This document shows positions 45,013 to 57,738 of a stretch of 64,000 bases of DNA, in pieces. Under the pieces are notes generated by a model that made no database searches, had not been told where the DNA came from, and saw nothing but the letters and a program-made list of their open reading frames with translations. The number at the start of each line of letters is the position of its first letter. Positions within the stretch are counted from its first letter, which is position 1. Both the position numbers and the translations under genes were made by a program. This stretch comes from Puccinellia tenuiflora (lineage: Eukaryota; Streptophyta; Magnoliopsida; Poales; Poaceae), in the NCBI GenBank assembly GCA_012064385.1, contig QRDG01001511.1:124001-188000 (forward strand). Reading direction: 5' to 3'.

Positions 45013-46314
45013 GCTTCAAATGTATTTAAGAATGTCAATTGAAGAGAACAGAGGAACAAAAATTGGCAACATGTCACATAAACATTTCAATCAATGAAAC
45101 GTTACTCATTCATCTAACATGAAAAGTAATTCGAAGATGGATGCATTTGGCGAACAAAAGAAAGATAATCGAATTAACATGAAACCGAATATGCTGTAAG
45201 TTATAGACCCCAGATGGTATATGTAAAGTGTGTGCAAATTAGTCCATGGTGCAGAGCAATTCTACTCAACATAATATACGTATGTACCATCAATTTTTCG
45301 TGCTTGTTTTACCACATATTGATATTCAATAAAAAATGATTATTTTATTTACTGATTCTAAATATTATAATTCCATGGTGCGAAAATACTACTCTCTCCG
45401 TCCCAAAATAATTGTCTTTTGATTTCATGTATCTAGACATATTTTAATATGCAAGATCACTCATTTATAGTCCGTATGTGGTAAACTTTGACGTAAAATA
45501 TTTTGAAACAGTAGGAATACAAAAAGTGAGAAGCACAAAATATTAGATTAATCTTCCGAAAGATAAAAACATAATACTATGTATGATTAGGAGATCGTGC
45601 GAACTTAGAAGTGCTATGTTTTATTAACATTTTCCAAAGAATGATAACTAAGGCGTGTGCAATTTGTCTCCTCCACACCACGATTCATGCTAGGGAGGGG
45701 CTACACCGACATGTAGGGGACGGGGAGAGACCATGACGTCGAGACGTTGAAATTTCTCAGGGTAAGCTTCGCGCACCGCTTCCGATTTTTTTATAGATCT
45801 TTCACATTTCATTAGAAGAGAAAAATCCCCTCCTCTTCCTAGCCGAACCCTTATTTCGCTACCGTGTTTCTATCCTAGCTAGGGTTCGCCGTCTGTATCG
45901 GAGACGACATAGGGGCGGTTATTGAAGTCGGGCGCGATGATGGCGCGATGCAATGGGGTGTCGGATGGTAGGATATGTGAGACGGTGTAGTCTCAAACTT
46001 TGGTGGATTTCCCGGAGTCAAAGCGAGGCAAAAAGGCTCGCCGCAACGGAGCTCATGCGTTCAACGGTGGGGTGGTGAGGGGAGCATTTCCCTGGCAAGA
46101 ATCGACTGACGAGTCATCCTGTCCTATTCTACTTCTTCTACAAGGTTAGTTTTTTAACACTCCTTATCCCAAATCGAACCATGGCGGCTTACCCAACATG
46201 AGAATTATTCAAATAAATGTGAAGACCTTAAGCTTGGGGATGCCCCACGCATCCCCCTCTACACCAACCACATCTCGATTTTACAAGTCTTGTAATCTAC
46301 AAAATTCTGGGTGA
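45013..46314. other. Intergenic region with a Stowaway remnant
   Basis: The first ~200 bases continue the F-box duplicate's intron-like flank. A decayed Stowaway MITE lies at 45392-45517. From 45660 to 46150 the sequence is GC-richer and partly coding-like (TLVDFPESKRGKKARRNGAH on the plus strand, around 45990-46050, with upstream stops), family not recognised. The rest is unremarkable. Confidence 0.4.
45392..45517. mobile_element. Degenerate Stowaway MITE
   Basis: The left end CTCTCTCCGTCCCAAAATAA follows TA (45390-45391). The right end, TATTTTGAAACAGTAGGAA then TA (45518-45519), is a decayed version of the expected inverted end. Length about 126 bp. Confidence 0.5.
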
Positions 46315-47364
46315 CACTAGTAGAAAAAGGGTCTTTTATCCATGCCGAATGTTGGCATTAGTACTGGTCACGTTACAAACCGGGAGTAATGTTGGCATTA
46401 GTCTGGTTCCAACGGGTAGGGCGGCCGCACACCTTTAGTCCCGGTTCAAACTGGACCTTTAGTCCCGGTTGGAGATACAAACCGGGACTAAAGGTTGCGA
46501 CACCTTTAGTCCCGGTTGGAGCCACCAACCCGGACTAAAGGTTTTTTTAGAAAAAAAAAATCAGATTTTTGCCTCTCATGCCTACCCCCCCCCCCCCCCC
46601 CCCCCACGCACGGCAAAAACGTCCAAAACAAATAAACAAAAATGGAAAAAACTTCAAATTTCAAAATCCTTTGACATGCATGTACCTCACGCAACCTAAA
46701 GTCGTTTGGGATTTTTTTAGATTTTCAAAATTTCAAAAGAAACTATGAAAGCAGGAAGATTTAAATTTTTGCCGGCAATTCAAAAAAAAATGGAATTAAT
46801 AATTGATTTCTATATAAAGATTAGTATTACTTAATCATTGTTGTTTATGTTAATATAGGTTTGGAATTCAAAAAATAATATAATATGTCATCAAAGTGTA
46901 GGGGATAATAAGATTGATAGCATAGTATTACCAAGATGTTATCAATGCAATCTTGGAAGCTAGTTGGGAAGGAACTCAAAAGTTAAGCGTGCTGAGGGCG
47001 GAGCAGTGTGAGGATGGGTGGCCGATTAGGAAGTTTGCCTACAAGTATGCACAGTGCGGTGAGATTAGGGGAGATTTGAGATCTTAAGATTAGGGATGAT
47101 TCGAGATTATACTGACAAATAATTCAAAGATTCTAAATATCGAAAAAAACTAAAAAACAATTTGCAAAAATTCAAAAAAAAGGTCCTTTAGTCCGGGTTG
47201 GTGTTACCAACCGGGACTAAAGGTCCTCTAGGCCCAGCGCACGAGTGCGCCCACGTGGAGGGTCCTTTAGTCCCGGTTCGTAACAAACCTTGGTAGTTCC
47301 AGTTGGAAAACCGGGACTAAAGGCCCTTCCAAACTGAGACTAAAGGCCCGTTTTTCTACTAGTG
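46315..47364. mobile_element. Mini-CACTA element with TGA target-site duplications
   Basis: The ends are CACTAGTAGAAAAAGGG and, reversed, CACTAGTAGAAAAACGGG. TGA flanks both sides (46312-46314 and 47365-47367). Both subterminal zones have inverted pairs of 'CTTTAGTCCCGGTTGG' able to form hairpins. It contains 21 consecutive C at 46585-46605. There is no transposase, so it is non-autonomous. Confidence 0.92.
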
Positions 47365-47367
47365 TGA

Positions 47368-47907
47368 ACTGAGTATTTAAAATTTGAAGCGGGTTTTGTA
47401 TAACCTCGGAGTAAATCTTGAAGGTTCAGGCAATGGATCCTTGAAGCAACATTGTACTAGCAGATAGATTCTAAGTAAAGACAGATGCTTCATAAAGCAA
47501 TAGAGTAGAACAAGAAATCGAATAAATGAGCCACAGTTGATAGAAAGAAAACAAGCACAATATCTAAAGCCACATAATCGGAGTTTTATGGTTAACAATA
47601 ATTATGAACTCTACGTCTTTGTACTGCTTTGTTTCATGAAGTTCAAGCCGTTGACACTAGCAATACATCTTCGTTCAACGAGGCGGTCGTCGAACTAAGC
47701 CTTCATCTCTCTTAGCCAAGCTCGCAAGTTTGACCCGATATCTTCCAATGGATTTTCACAAGAAATCCAGCTAAAAAATTCAGCCACTTTTGACATCAAA
47801 TCCACATGCTAGATGCTCGAATCGCTGACTCTTAATCATTTAGGAGTGCCAATCTCCAAAAGTAATAAGCAGATCTTTTTGAAAGAAAATCGTTCTTGAT
47901 ATGTGCT
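47368..47907. other. Short intergenic stretch
   Basis: About 540 AT-rich bases between the mini-CACTA and the solo LTR. The minus-strand open frame at 47377-47598 has no recognisable domain. I see no other feature. Confidence 0.4.
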
Positions 47908-49469
47908 TGATGTCTACTACATGTATCTTCTTGAGACTCTGTTAGGCCTCCAAGCACAGAGGTTTGTAGGACAGCAGAACATTTCCCTTAAGTGAGTACC
48001 TAAGGTTTATCGAATCCACGGGAGGAAGAGGTTGAACATATCCTCTCTCAAGCAACCCTGCAATTAAGATACAAGAAGTCTCTTGTGTTCCCAACACACC
48101 TAATACAATTGTCAGTTGCATAGGTGCACTAGTTTGGCGAAAAGATGTTAAAATATGGGTAATATGGATGGTAAAATGTGGTGTTGTAATTCTGTAATAA
48201 AAATGGCAGCAAGCGAACAAGCGGTAAAAGTGACTAAAAACGGTGTTTCAATGCTTGGAAACAAGGCATAGGCTTCATACTTTCACTAGTGACTACTCAC
48301 AATATCATTAACATAATTAAACACATGATATTTCCTACAAAAGCATGCAAGGTAGACGTTATTCGGAAATCATTCTTTCGTGGATCAAATAGAATGAGAA
48401 TTGCGTAGGGTTACAAAAGCACACCTTATAGTTCGTATTCCACATCTAGGGACAATGCAACCCTGTCACTTTCATCATCTAAAGATAGTACTAACAAACA
48501 CCACAACCTATCTCTTGATTAGTCTCTTTCTAATACATCCACATCACGCGTGCTGTCACTATCGCACCATAGAGATTATACTAAACACAAGAATCAAGAA
48601 ACCTCATGATCTATTCAATCCAACAACAAGAAAGAACAAACTTATGATGAAGATCCCTCTAAGCTATTATCCATAGAGTCACACACGACACCCGTACTGT
48701 CACCATGGCACCGTGATCACAACGGTGACTCCGGAACTTATACTAGATGACATCACTTGACCAACATCATATCCATTACATAATTAAAGAAGGAGAAACA
48801 TCATGTATTCAACTATATCAACAAAGCTCATGATCACAACGAAGATCACATAATGGGAGAGAGAGATAACCACATAGCTACTTGCACAAGCCTCAGCCCC
48901 GATGAGGGACTACTCCATCCTCATCACGGGAAGCAACGGTGTCGATGAAGATGGATTCCGGAGGTCGATCCCCGTCCCGACAGGGTGCCGAAACAACATC
49001 AATTTGTCCCCGAAACTTGGTTTCGCTCCCGGCGGCGCTCTGTTCTGTTTCTGGAAAAATCCTCCGAGGGTTAGGGTTTTTTCTTCGGAGATGATTTTAT
49101 AGGCGTCGGATGCGGTCGATAGGTGCCCCACAGGGCAGGGACGACCCCTGGCCATCGGTGGGCCCTGGGTCACGGCTGGCACCCGCCCCTAGGCTGCGGG
49201 CTGCCCCTAGGGTCACCCTTCTGGCTCCAGTCTTCATTTCTTCAGTAAAAAAATCTCCGTAAATTTTCGTCCAATTCCGAAAATATTTACAGAAGTATCT
49301 TTCTGGAACAAAAACATGACAAAAACAGAGAACTGGCACTGGCATATTGTCAATAGGTTAGTCCAATAAAATGTCTTAAAATTATATAATAAGATAGTAG
49401 AAACATGTGACAATGACACAAAACAAACATGCAACAATAAAAAATTATTGATACGTTTGATATGTATCA
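47908..49469 (+). mobile_element. Angela-like (Ty1/copia) solo LTR
   Basis: It begins TGATGTCTACTAC and ends TTTGATATGTATCA, with GTGCT immediately on both sides (47903-47907 and 49470-49474), a perfect 5-bp duplication. The interior resembles the LTR of the Triticeae Angela/BARE-related copia family: GGCCTCCAAGCACAGAGG, TTTGTAGGACAG, CTCTCTCAAGCAACCCTGCA and ACTTTCACTAGTG. No internal domain or second LTR is present, so it is a solo LTR left by recombination. Family assignment is from recognition. Confidence 0.9.
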
Positions 49470-49474
49470 GTGCT

Positions 49475-50731
49475 CATCTATGCTCACTCTCTTTTTCGTT
49501 GTAAAAGTACTTACCTAGAAAATATAGAGGGTAAAACTTGCTCGACTTGCAAAGGATCTCAGAATCCAGATATTCAGCTCAAATTGCCAAGCTCGCCCAC
49601 TAGGGTTCAAGTCCTATTCATAGGCTCTGCCCACCAACTAACATGACAAAATATTATCTGTACGTACAAGTAATAAATGTCACATTGTTGTGGCTTCACA
49701 AAGTGTTGCATGAAGAGGCATCAAACATTCTATGCTTAAATATCGGCCATGAAGTAACAAATCCTAGATGCATAAGTTACAGGCTAAAGAAATTGACTCA
49801 ATATAGGTTATACTGAATCCACAACCAGTTCTACCTCATAATCAGTCTAGAGCTTTGTATTTTCACCTGCGCAGAGAAATCCCCGCGCATACAAAAAAAT
49901 GACAGAACCGACGGTCAAACCGACCCGAGCAACCGAAAGGTGGACCCAAATGAAGACGGTCCCAAGTGCAACCCAAGTGGTTCTAGGATGCAGAGCGGTG
50001 AACGAAAGAAAGTTAGGCCGGTAAAACCCGACGGTGAGCCAACGGCGGCCTCCTACCCGAGTCACGGCCTGCTAACACTTGGATTAAACGTGGTTATCGA
50101 TGCCGCATCGTAGGAGCGAAAGTGACCGGAGCAATCATCACCCAGTCGGGACGTGTCGAAAAGCATGCGCGAAAGTCGTCTAAAACGAACGACGCGGATC
50201 CGTTCCGAGGAGCAAATCTGACGGCCTGAAAATTCTAAGCTCCGAGGCGCGGCTAGATGCCTCGCCGTTTATTGTTTTAGATGAGATGCCATCGAGCCGA
50301 TGATTTCTAATACGACAAACGTATTTCAAACTCAGGTTATCCATTGATTATTCTTGTTTCTTTGCTTTAGCGCATAACTATCTCCATTTTACGTCCCAGA
50401 TAGGCTTGTAGACTGCATTTCTTTTAAAAAGAGCTATTGGAATTTGTGTACTCTGCAATACTGCCACAAGCATCGATCTAAACCCTCATATGCATGTCCA
50501 TCAATGTTCCATTAGAACACGTGGATATCAATATACAGTACACCCAACCAAAAAAGTGTTATAGTGTGAATTAAACCGGTCTTGATGTGCATATATATGT
50601 ATTTTGCAATTTGATGTGAACTTTTGTGCACATCGACGTATGTGCATTGCAGGCAGTAAACGCTTGAGCACTTAGGAGTTGGAGTCCGTGACGGACCATC
50701 CATGCCGAATATAGTAGGGTTGGGTGGGGCG
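49475..50731. other. Intergenic sequence, nothing recognised
   Basis: About 1.25 kb. The part from 49860 to 50280 is GC-richer, with no convincing open frame or element ends. The rest is AT-rich. Confidence 0.4.
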
Positions 50732-50739
50732 GCCGGGTA

Positions 50740-51482
50740 TAGGGATGAAAACGGAGCAGATACGGACGGAACTCAGTGACGCCACATTTGTTTCCATATT
50801 TTTTACGGAAGTGGAAACAAATACAGAAATCCTGGAAACAAATACAGAAACAAATATTGCCGGAAACAAATACAGACCGAACACGGCACGGACACGGAAC
50901 ATAAAGCGGATATTTACGGAACCAAAAGACCTGTTGAATCATGTAGGAAAACTCCTGTAAAACAACAAACTTATCAATTTTATAAGATGAAATCACACAT
51001 AAGGAACCTTTTAATATAATCAACTAATAACTAACCAAGCAATTTTATAAACAACAATATGGAATTGTTCTGACCGTAGTGCGGTGAAGAACTGGCGAAC
51101 TGGGAATTGGGAACGACTGTAGAGGAAGATGAGATGTGAGTATACACTCGTTCTAAACATGGTCTTATTTTTAAGGGATGCCATGTCCGTTTTTCATATT
51201 CTTGGTTGGGTCTAAATGTGTTCATTCGATTTTTTTAGGCTGTTAGATTGGGCTTTGCAAACCGTAGCAAAATAACGGAAAGTTCCGTATTACCGGAAAC
51301 GGAAATTCCGTTTCCGTGATAGTTCCGCCGGAATATGCTGTTCCGTATTTGTTTCCGTTTCCGTATAAAATTTTCCGTTTTTGTTTCCGTTTTGCAAAAT
51401 TCCGTTTTCGTTTCCATATTTCCCTTCCATTTCTGTTTTTCCGCGGAAAAGTCGGAAAGATTCCGCTCCGTTTTCATCCCTA
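50740..51482. mobile_element. hAT-type non-autonomous element
   Basis: The ends TAGGGATGAAAACGGAGC are inverted and identical for 18 bases. GCCGGGTA occurs at 50732-50739 and 51483-51490, the 8-bp duplication expected for hAT transposons. The subterminal regions are packed with TTCCGTTT/AAACGGAA motifs in both orientations, consistent with transposase-binding repeats. No transposase is encoded in 743 bp. Confidence 0.9.
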
Positions 51483-51486
51483 GCCG

Positions 51487-51488
<2 letters not shown>

Positions 51489-51563
<75 letters not shown>

Positions 51564-51565
51564 GA
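51489..51565. repeat. (TA)n microsatellite
   Basis: About 30 TA units with a single TG interruption near 51551, directly abutting the right copy of the hAT duplication. The Y/I open frames here are repeat artefacts. Confidence 0.95.
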
Positions 51566-51631
51566 AGTGCTAGCGGTCGGGACTTGAGAGAGAGAAAGCT
51601 GATCGCGAGTTCGCGACTACGTAGGGTTTCC

Positions 51632-52000
51632 ATGGAGGATTGTAGGGTTTCGACGGAGGATTCTGCGCCAACGGCGAGGAAGGAGGTCACGACGATGATG
51701 GTGAAGATGGACGAGAGGCACGCCTACGTCCGATGGCTTCTGAAGCGGGAGAAAGAGCCTCGCGCTCCGCTCGCCTCGTCCCGCATCCGCGACGACAAGA
51801 TCCGCGCCGCCGCCCTGGCCGCCTTCGCGGCTGTGGACGCGGAGCACGACAAGGTGCTCGCGCAGTACAAGCGGTGCGGCTACGCGCACGTCCCGATCGA
51901 CATCCTCGACGAGCACGACGACGAGCACGATGACCTGCTGTGCGTCGAGGCCGAGCCGGTGGAAGAAGACGAGGCGGAGCGCATCCTGAACCGTCTCTGA
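51632..52000 (+). CDS. Small uncharacterised protein, 122 residues
   Basis: The ATG at 51632 (tttccATGG) opens a 122-codon GC-rich frame ending TGA at 52000. GC-rich third positions match real grass coding sequence. The product is charged: a middle segment HAYVRWLLKREKE then AALAAFAAVDAEHDKVLAQY, probably helical, and an acidic tail (DEHDDEHDDLL, EEDEAERIL). There is no signal peptide or membrane segment, and I do not recognise the family. A longer in-frame start at 51584 overlaps low-complexity sequence and is less likely. It could be a genuine small gene or an exon of a larger one. Confidence 0.5.
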   Translation: MEDCRVSTEDSAPTARKEVTTMMVKMDERHAYVRWLLKREKEPRAPLASSRIRDDKIRAAALAAFAAVDAEHDKVLAQYKRCGYAHVPIDILDEHDDEHDDLLCVEAEPVEEDEAERILNRL

Positions 52001-52726
52001 ATCTGATCCTGAGGAGCTAGCTGCATCCTAGTATAATTGCGTCATGTGCTTGGCTCCTGCTAATATAATACTGTTATTTCTATCGTTTATCTACTCCATC
52101 GTGCTATATGTCAATCGTGTCTAAGTTCTTAAAATTTCCTATAACAACTTCATGTGGTCACTGGTTAAATCAAGATGTGGATCGATCCTCGTTACTGTTA
52201 TTAATATGACTCGTTTTCTAAGATTCTTTGAAGTCTCAATCATGACTCGAAAATCCAAAATCCGATTCTCGCGGATGATCGAAAACCACGATCATTCTAA
52301 AGCCTGATCAATGTGCCACTGTTTATTTTTTCTTTGCATATATGCCAGATAGTCGTAGTGCTTCATGCACTTTGGGCAGGCGGATTCTCAAATAGGTGTA
52401 AAATTGTATATTGAGGCGGCGAGCTACAACCTCAGTCTGCGCAAGCCCATGAACACCTCCCGGCTGCGCAAGCTCCTCCGTTTCAGCAGCAGCTTATCAG
52501 GCCATCCCCATGTAATGGTATGTGAATTTGGATGGCCGCTGGCATCAGCTCTCTTCTGCTCGCTGATGGATAGCCACCACAATAACGTCAGCGGTGGTTC
52601 TGCTCTACCGGGTGAATTCATATTGCTCCCTTTTCTTTTCAGTGGTGTGTTTCACAATGGATGCTTGGCGTCCTGCGATGTCCTACTAGTAATAAGTTTC
52701 TGCTCAAACCCTTGGTACGTGAGATC
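52001..52726. other. Flank of the small ORF and a duplicated exon-like sequence
   Basis: To about 52330 the sequence looks like 3' UTR. The stretch 52365-52700 has an open frame (YIEAASYNLSLRKPMNTSRL, CEFGWPLASALFCS) whose second half recurs at 29986-30180. It may be a gene fragment. The Gypsy 3' LTR starts at 52727 and interrupts whatever followed. Confidence 0.45.
52512..52700 (+). repeat. Copy 2 of a dispersed ~190-bp sequence
   Basis: Closely matches 29986-30180 from GTAATGGTATGTGAATTTGG to GATGTCCTACTAGTAATAAG. It has an added 3-base TTC-type change and lacks four bases near 'CACAATGG'. The two copies are about 22 kb apart in the same orientation. Confidence 0.7.
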
Positions 52727-55700
52727 TGCGGTGACCCCGCACACCACTGCATATTGTAGTGTACAAGTCGTTGACATAACATCCACGGAAGGACTTATCC
52801 GTAAATATTACATCCCTCAGAGTAGTACAACAGAAATATTGCGGGTCCACTTTATTACACACTGCTAAAGATTACAAGCCAGAAATGTACAAAAGCTTCA
52901 ACGTCTTCCTCCGACATGGGAGGAATTTCAACTACAGTACGGTTGACTGAGGTCAACTTATTAGCGATAAAAAGAAGCAAACTAAGAACCATCGGGCTCA
53001 ACAACCTAAGTAGTACTAGTCTAGAATTGCTCGGCCCTGCCCCTAAGATAGGAGACTAAGTCTCGGGCTCATCATCATCGCCTCCATAAGCAATCAGGTA
53101 GTCGACGCCTTCCACCCCTCCGGATAGATCAGGTTCCTCGTAGTACACCTCGTCCTCATGGAAAGCTCCATAACTCTCCTTGATTGCCTCCTCAAAGTCT
53201 AAGCATGGGGTCAAAAGGGAAAGGGTGAGCAACAGCGTTACTCAGCAAGTTCTGAATATATATAGATAAGGTGTATCATGCACTAGTTACTGCCAAAACC
53301 TCGGGTCTTTGGCATAGATGCAAGTTTTTGTAAACATTTCTTCAAAAGATTGATTTTATTCTGAAAACTATGTCCACAGTCTCCACCGGTCTTGTGAATC
53401 CAAATGGGACTCCATTCCGGCCTCGATCTCGTAGTTCCATACCGGGAACACGGTTGTGAAATCACAAATTTGTTGTTTGACTCTGCAGAGTTGCATCACT
53501 TTACCCAACAGTTGCCTGGCCCTATATATGCTCTCTTTACACTCCTTGAGTGTTATAGCCAAGGCTCAGGACATCCAGCCATGTGGAGCTTCTCCCAAAT
53601 CAACACACATCCGCCCATTTGTGATGCAGTAGGGGAATCATGTTCCACGCATACCCAACACCCCTCCCAAGCTTCCCCACCAATTACCCCGTCGGGCAGG
53701 AAGAGCACGCGCTTCCACGCTGTTGGCCGCCGCAACGACCCAACCCGGTGTAGGCCTGCCGAGGATATGCGGATGAGAAAAGAAGCCTCTGACTGACCCC
53801 GCCCATACAAAGTCCGTTGGTTGATGCTTTTACTACGGCGAAAGGATCACTGGAACAGGGGTTATTAGTTCCTAAGGATATATACCTTCCCATACGATGG
53901 AACACCGTACCTATTCATCTTACCATTGTTCCACCGCCAACCAGTAGTATATACCACATCATTCAAAAATATTTTTCTTTTTGATGCAAGTGAAAGGAAC
54001 GTATAGGTAACTTTGCAAGTATTTTGATAAAAATACATCAAACGGTATGCAAGAATGAACTTGCCTTGAGACTGACAAGTAGTGCAGTCTAAAGCTTCCG
54101 GCGATTCGTGAACCTCGTGTTCTGAAAATCAACATCATTGTCTTTATAAGACAATGTTTGAAAATCCAATTTATGCTATTATGCATAGATGAAATGATTT
54201 TTAAAGGTTTTGGAAAAACTTCCCCCCTTTATATTTTAAGATGATTTTTCCCTTTTTGTGTGTTTTACCTAGGATGAGTTACTGGACAGTCATTCACAGA
54301 ATGGTAATTTATTTTACTTTAAGAAAATAATTCAATTCATTTCCACTGAAGGATCCTTGAATATTAAAAACAATTCAAATCATGTCCACTTAAGGATCTT
54401 TGAATATTTTGGAAAATAATTCAAATCATTTCCACTTAAGGATCTTTGAATATTTGGAAAATAATTCAAATCATTTCCACTTAAGGATCTTTGAATTTTT
54501 CACTCAAGAAATATTTTTCAATAAATCAAATAAAAATCATTTTTGAAATCCTTGCAAAATTTTGAGTTAAAAACACATTTTTATTTGATTTTTAGGATTC
54601 TAGTTTTGGATTTAAAATTTGTGTTCAAGTTTAGATTTGATTTGAATTCAGCAATTTTTAGAAATTACAAACAAGTCCTTGGTTTACCAAGTCAACCCTC
54701 ACCGGTTCGGTGGGACCAACCAGTTCGGCCCACTCTCTCCTTCCTCTCTTCTCTCTCTCTCTCTCCCTCTCTCGCTCCCGTGGTCGACATGATCCCCTTT
54801 TCGCCTCCGCCGTCACCGACTGATTCCGGCGTGCTCCGGCCGTCTCCGTCGTCGTGCTAGGGCGCAAAAGAAAGCTCTTTCGACGCTCTCTCTTCCCCTC
54901 CCCGTCGATCTGCTTTTCCTCTGCTGGTGTGTTCGTGCGCAACCCATCCCTAGGGTTAGGGTTTCGGTGATGGCGCTGCTCCACCATGCTTCTCCTCCTC
55001 TGAGCTACCTCGCCATGGCTAGGGTTCGGCTCTGCTCTCTGGTTCTATCTAGCTGCTCTCCTCCTTCTCCACCGACGCGTGCGTGCTGGCTCGTCCCCCG
55101 GTTGAGATCTCGGTTGCAGCGCGATTAATCGTGCTCCCGACCCTTGCTCTGCTCCGCCGCCGGTGTGGAGCTCGCCTCCGTGCTACGGTGGTGCTGGAGT
55201 GGTGTTGCTGCGGTGCGACTTCCTCCCTTGGTCCTCCGTCATGACCACACGGGCACTGCCCCGTCGTCATGCCGTTACGGCCATGGGCGCACGGTAAGGT
55301 TCTTCTTCCTCCTCTCTGCTAACTCCTCCTTCTAAACTCCTTTCTGATCTAGCTTAGCTCCTATGCTGCCCAAGATTTCTCACTGGTACTTAGCAAAAAT
55401 TGTACTGGTGCCTTATTTTGCTCTGCTTGGTTGAAAATATGTGATGCCATGATGCTTGTATATTTATCTGAGGTGTGAGGGTGAAGATTGGAATTAATTT
55501 TGATGATTTGCTCTGGCAAAAATGATTGGAGAAGAAAGAATAGGGCTTTGGCTTAATTTGCTGCTATGGCTTGTGCTCTGTGCTGTGAAATGGTGTGGAA
55601 ATATCTCTGTGGCTAAAGAAAATTAGCTATGCATGCTGTGATGCCTCCACTGGAGTTACACAGAAGCTGGCTAATAGAATTAGCTTTTGGAAAATTATTT

Positions 55701-57738
55701 TCTTATGCTTTCCTGTGCTTCTTCTAGAGACAGAGATGCTAGGCTACTGGCTTGTATATTTGGTAAAGAACAGGTGCTACACTTCCCTCTTATCTATCCT
55801 TAACATAATCCATGTTTAACATGGTTCTGATAAGAACAGATATTCCTCACTTCCCCTTTTATGCATGCAAACATGCTTAGCTTGGCTCTGTCATTATCAG
55901 AGTTAGCTAATTCTCTCCTTCTCTGCCTAACACTCAAAAGATCAACCTGCTGCTGCTGAGTAGCTTGGTCTTCTGGCTATACTGACAACCTGCGTCTTGT
56001 GGATAGCCTGCTCCTCCTAGCTGCTTCAAATTTCCTAAGGTGTATAGTTCTAGCTGCAAGATTTGATGTGGCTAATGTTCTTGATGATGAACATTTTCAG
56101 AAATGTGTGTGATGTGCTTGGCTGTGTGATGTGCTTGTGAATTCGGCTGGCTGCCCTATTTATAGGGTTTTTTGATGATTCTGGTGGTGACACCAGGATA
56201 ATTTGCATGCAATGAGTAAGCTGCTTGCAGTGGCCCTCCTCCACCTCGAATTGCTACTCTTCTGTTAAAAATATGGAGGTTCTTATCCTCTGGTGATTGA
56301 GTTTCTGTGCCAAGGTATTGTTTACTCCCTTTTTGGCTCACTCCTTGATCCTATCCTTGCTCTGCCGGCTGATATTGTTCAATCTGGTTCTGAACTGCTT
56401 CAAGTCCATCCATTTGAGTTGTGGAATGGTTTCAAATCCACTTGTGGATTACTCTCAGCTAGGATCCTTGCGCAGGGAGTTATCCCTCCACCTCACTTGG
56501 TCTTATCAAGCTCCTGTCGACTCCTGCTATGCACTATGGTTTTGAAATGTTTGGCATCCCTCTGCTGCCAAAGAATTGATATTTACTTGATGGATTTGGG
56601 TGGCTTCTCTGGTGGGCTAGAATTGTAACTGGGTTGTAACTGTTTTTACCTGTGGGCTGAAAGGAATAGGGTCCATTTAACCAATTAATGGTAAATGTGA
56701 CACCACAATTAAGAAGGTGGATTTAATTTATATATTTGGCAGAGATAATTGTTCTGTTTCCTTGTTGCCTTTGGACATCCTTTGGAGATGATCATGTATG
56801 CATGTGATAACCAGCTAGTCCCTCAGGTTGCCTAAGTTGTAAAGCTGGTTCTGCCTTTGCCCCTTTTTACATGCTTAATGCATGCTGAGCATGATCAGGT
56901 TGCTTAATGTTGGATATTTGATTTGATTCTTGACTGTGATTTCCAATGTCAATTCCAATTCATGGAATTAGACACTCTGCCAATTCTTATATCAATAGCC
57001 AGTACCAATGTACTAGGCTAACATTACTAACCTTAACAACTCTTTTCTTTGTGAATTGTTTGCCCTTTTTTTCAGGTTGAAGAACTTCAGAGGATTATCT
57101 AAAGGATTTAGTTTATAGGTTTTTCTTTTTATTTTTATTTTTCAGTAGAAAATTGTAATAGGACCTGATAACATTATTTGTAACAGATTTGTGGATCAAA
57201 TCCACTTGTAAAGTTCTTGTAATTTATTTTGTCTCAAAAGTACATATTGTAATTTATTGACATTAAAATTGTATATAGGAATTAATTGTAAAATGTATTG
57301 GATGTTATATATTATTGCAATTTGTAATAGAAGTTGTTTTGGGAATGTCATGATGATTGTTGAAATTTTTGTGGAGAATGAAATGTGGAATTACATGAAT
57401 GTGAATTCTTCGAATATTAGGACAATTTGTATGTGTTGATTATAAACATGATTTCAAAGATTTGCGAGAGAATATAGATAAGACTTACAAGTGTGGATAC
57501 ATTTGTATTCAAATTTGAGGTTACCTAAATAAACTTTCATTAAAGTTAATAACCCAACCTATCTTTTAAAACTAGGGTTTCCAAAATAGACGACTAATGT
57601 TAGATCGAATTATCTCGACCACTAGTCCTTTTTGCACAAAAGCGCGAAAATTATTCGGATTTTTCAAGCATGCATGAATGCAAAGATGCAAACTTCCTAT
57701 TTCTACCCTTTCGAAACCTATAACTGCGGGGTATTACA
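52727..57738 (-). repeat. 3' LTR of the chromovirus (5,012 bp)
   Basis: On the plus strand it starts TGCGGTGACCCCGCACACC and ends CTGCGGGGTATTACA, so on its own strand TGTAATACCCC...GGTCACCGCA with TG/CA ends. The start recurs at 63700. It contains four 45-bp tandem units (54310-54500), a CT-rich and GC-rich zone (54690-55340) that could hold promoter and leader, and AT-rich sequence towards 57700. The short open frames inside have no recognised domains. Confidence 0.93.
54310..54500. repeat. 45-bp tandem repeat inside the LTR
   Basis: Four units containing AATTCAAATCATTTCCACTT and AAGGATCTTTGAATATTT. GGAT anchors lie at 54351, 54394, 54440 and 54485. Such arrays are common in large plant LTRs. 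Confidence 0.85.

Noticed and set aside
51335..51587. Open frames rich in Tyr-Ile over the TA tract
   Set aside because: They are translations of a dinucleotide repeat.
52727..57738. Short open frames inside the large LTR (for example 54543-54860 and 56293-56628) as genes
   Set aside because: They lie wholly within a demonstrated LTR, and none shows a known domain.
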